DNA from: an uncultured Blautia sp.
GTDB taxonomy: Bacteria; Bacillota_A; Clostridia; Lachnospirales; Lachnospiraceae
DNA: 12,697 bases
Assembly: GCA_905209435.1 (NCBI GenBank)
Contig: CAJLTE010000087.1
Span: 1 to 12,697, forward strand
Reading direction: 5' to 3'
The position numbers and the translations under genes were made by a program. A model generated the notes under the pieces. The model was not told the origin of the DNA. It saw only the letters and a list, made by a program, of their open reading frames with translations, and did no database searches. Of the stretch, positions 12,392-12,697 are shown in pieces (the first letter of the stretch is position 1; each line of letters begins with the position of its first letter).

Positions 12392-12433
12392 GAACGGCTA
12401 TCCGTAATCGCGATATAAAGAGGATAGCAGTTC
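12392..12433 (+). promoter_or_regulatory. stem-loop upstream of atpE
   Basis: GAACGGCTATCC (12392-12403) pairs with GGATAGCAGTTC (12422-12433) over 11 of 12 positions. No T-run follows, so it is not a terminator. In atp operons the c subunit is needed in many copies per complex; a hairpin here could protect or process the mRNA to favour atpE. That role is inference. Confidence 0.6.
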
Positions 12434-12468
12434 ACAAAAAGAGAGTTGTAATATTTAGTTTATTTTAG

Positions 12469-12697
<229 letters not shown>

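Overview
The window looks like a chromosomal segment of a Gram-positive anaerobe of the Lachnospiraceae type (Blautia/Dorea/Ruminococcus-like; genus is inference). The grounds are strong GGAGG ribosome binding sites, AT-rich spacers with TTGACA/TATAAT promoters, a THF riboswitch in front of folT, a BirA with an N-terminal DNA-binding domain, and the sequence character of the F-type ATP synthase a and c subunits. Most genes are housekeeping or small accessory functions in short operons. There is no phage, CRISPR array, IS transposase, rRNA or tRNA.

Layout. 1-1000: 3' end of an lrgA-like gene and a complete lrgB (ATGA overlap), then a weak terminator. 1000-1350: a 73-residue two-helix membrane protein behind a cluster of GTTCG/CGAAC half-sites that includes a near-perfect LexA box, suggesting an SOS-inducible gene. 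1400-2510: birA with its own promoter and a bidirectional terminator. 2538-4334 (minus): a tight operon of ECF sigma factor, zinc-finger-type anti-sigma factor and a TM2-like membrane protein. 4488-6770 (plus): an AlaX-type Ala-tRNA editing protein behind a promoter whose -10 sits inside a dyad, then a compact amidohydrolase, ending at a bidirectional terminator. 6770-8217 (minus): a lipoprotein made of four repeats and, upstream, a 65-residue Cys-rich protein. 8423-9220 (plus): promoter, THF riboswitch, Shine-Dalgarno-occluding stem and folT. 9217-9375: a 143-bp MITE-like element with 12-bp inverted ends and an 8-bp target duplication that includes the folT stop codon. 9504-11260 (minus): GNAT acetyltransferase and SGNH hydrolase, each with its own promoter. 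11387-12697 (plus): start of the F1Fo ATP synthase operon, with a long leader carrying three 26-bp tandem repeats inside a possible 47-codon ORF, then atpB and the start of atpE, cut by the window end.

How the parts work together. FolT is the folate-binding part of an ECF transporter whose energising module must lie elsewhere; the THF riboswitch would shut it down when folate is plentiful. The sigma/anti-sigma/membrane-protein trio looks like an envelope-stress sensing unit. AtpB and AtpE form the proton path of the ATP synthase, and the c subunit lacks two of the residues used by Na+-type enzymes. The observations most worth checking are the SOS-type operator on the small membrane protein, the MITE-like insertion at the folT stop codon, the probable ACG start of atpB, the repeat-bearing atp leader and the four-repeat lipoprotein. 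All calls come from reading the sequence; no database search was possible.
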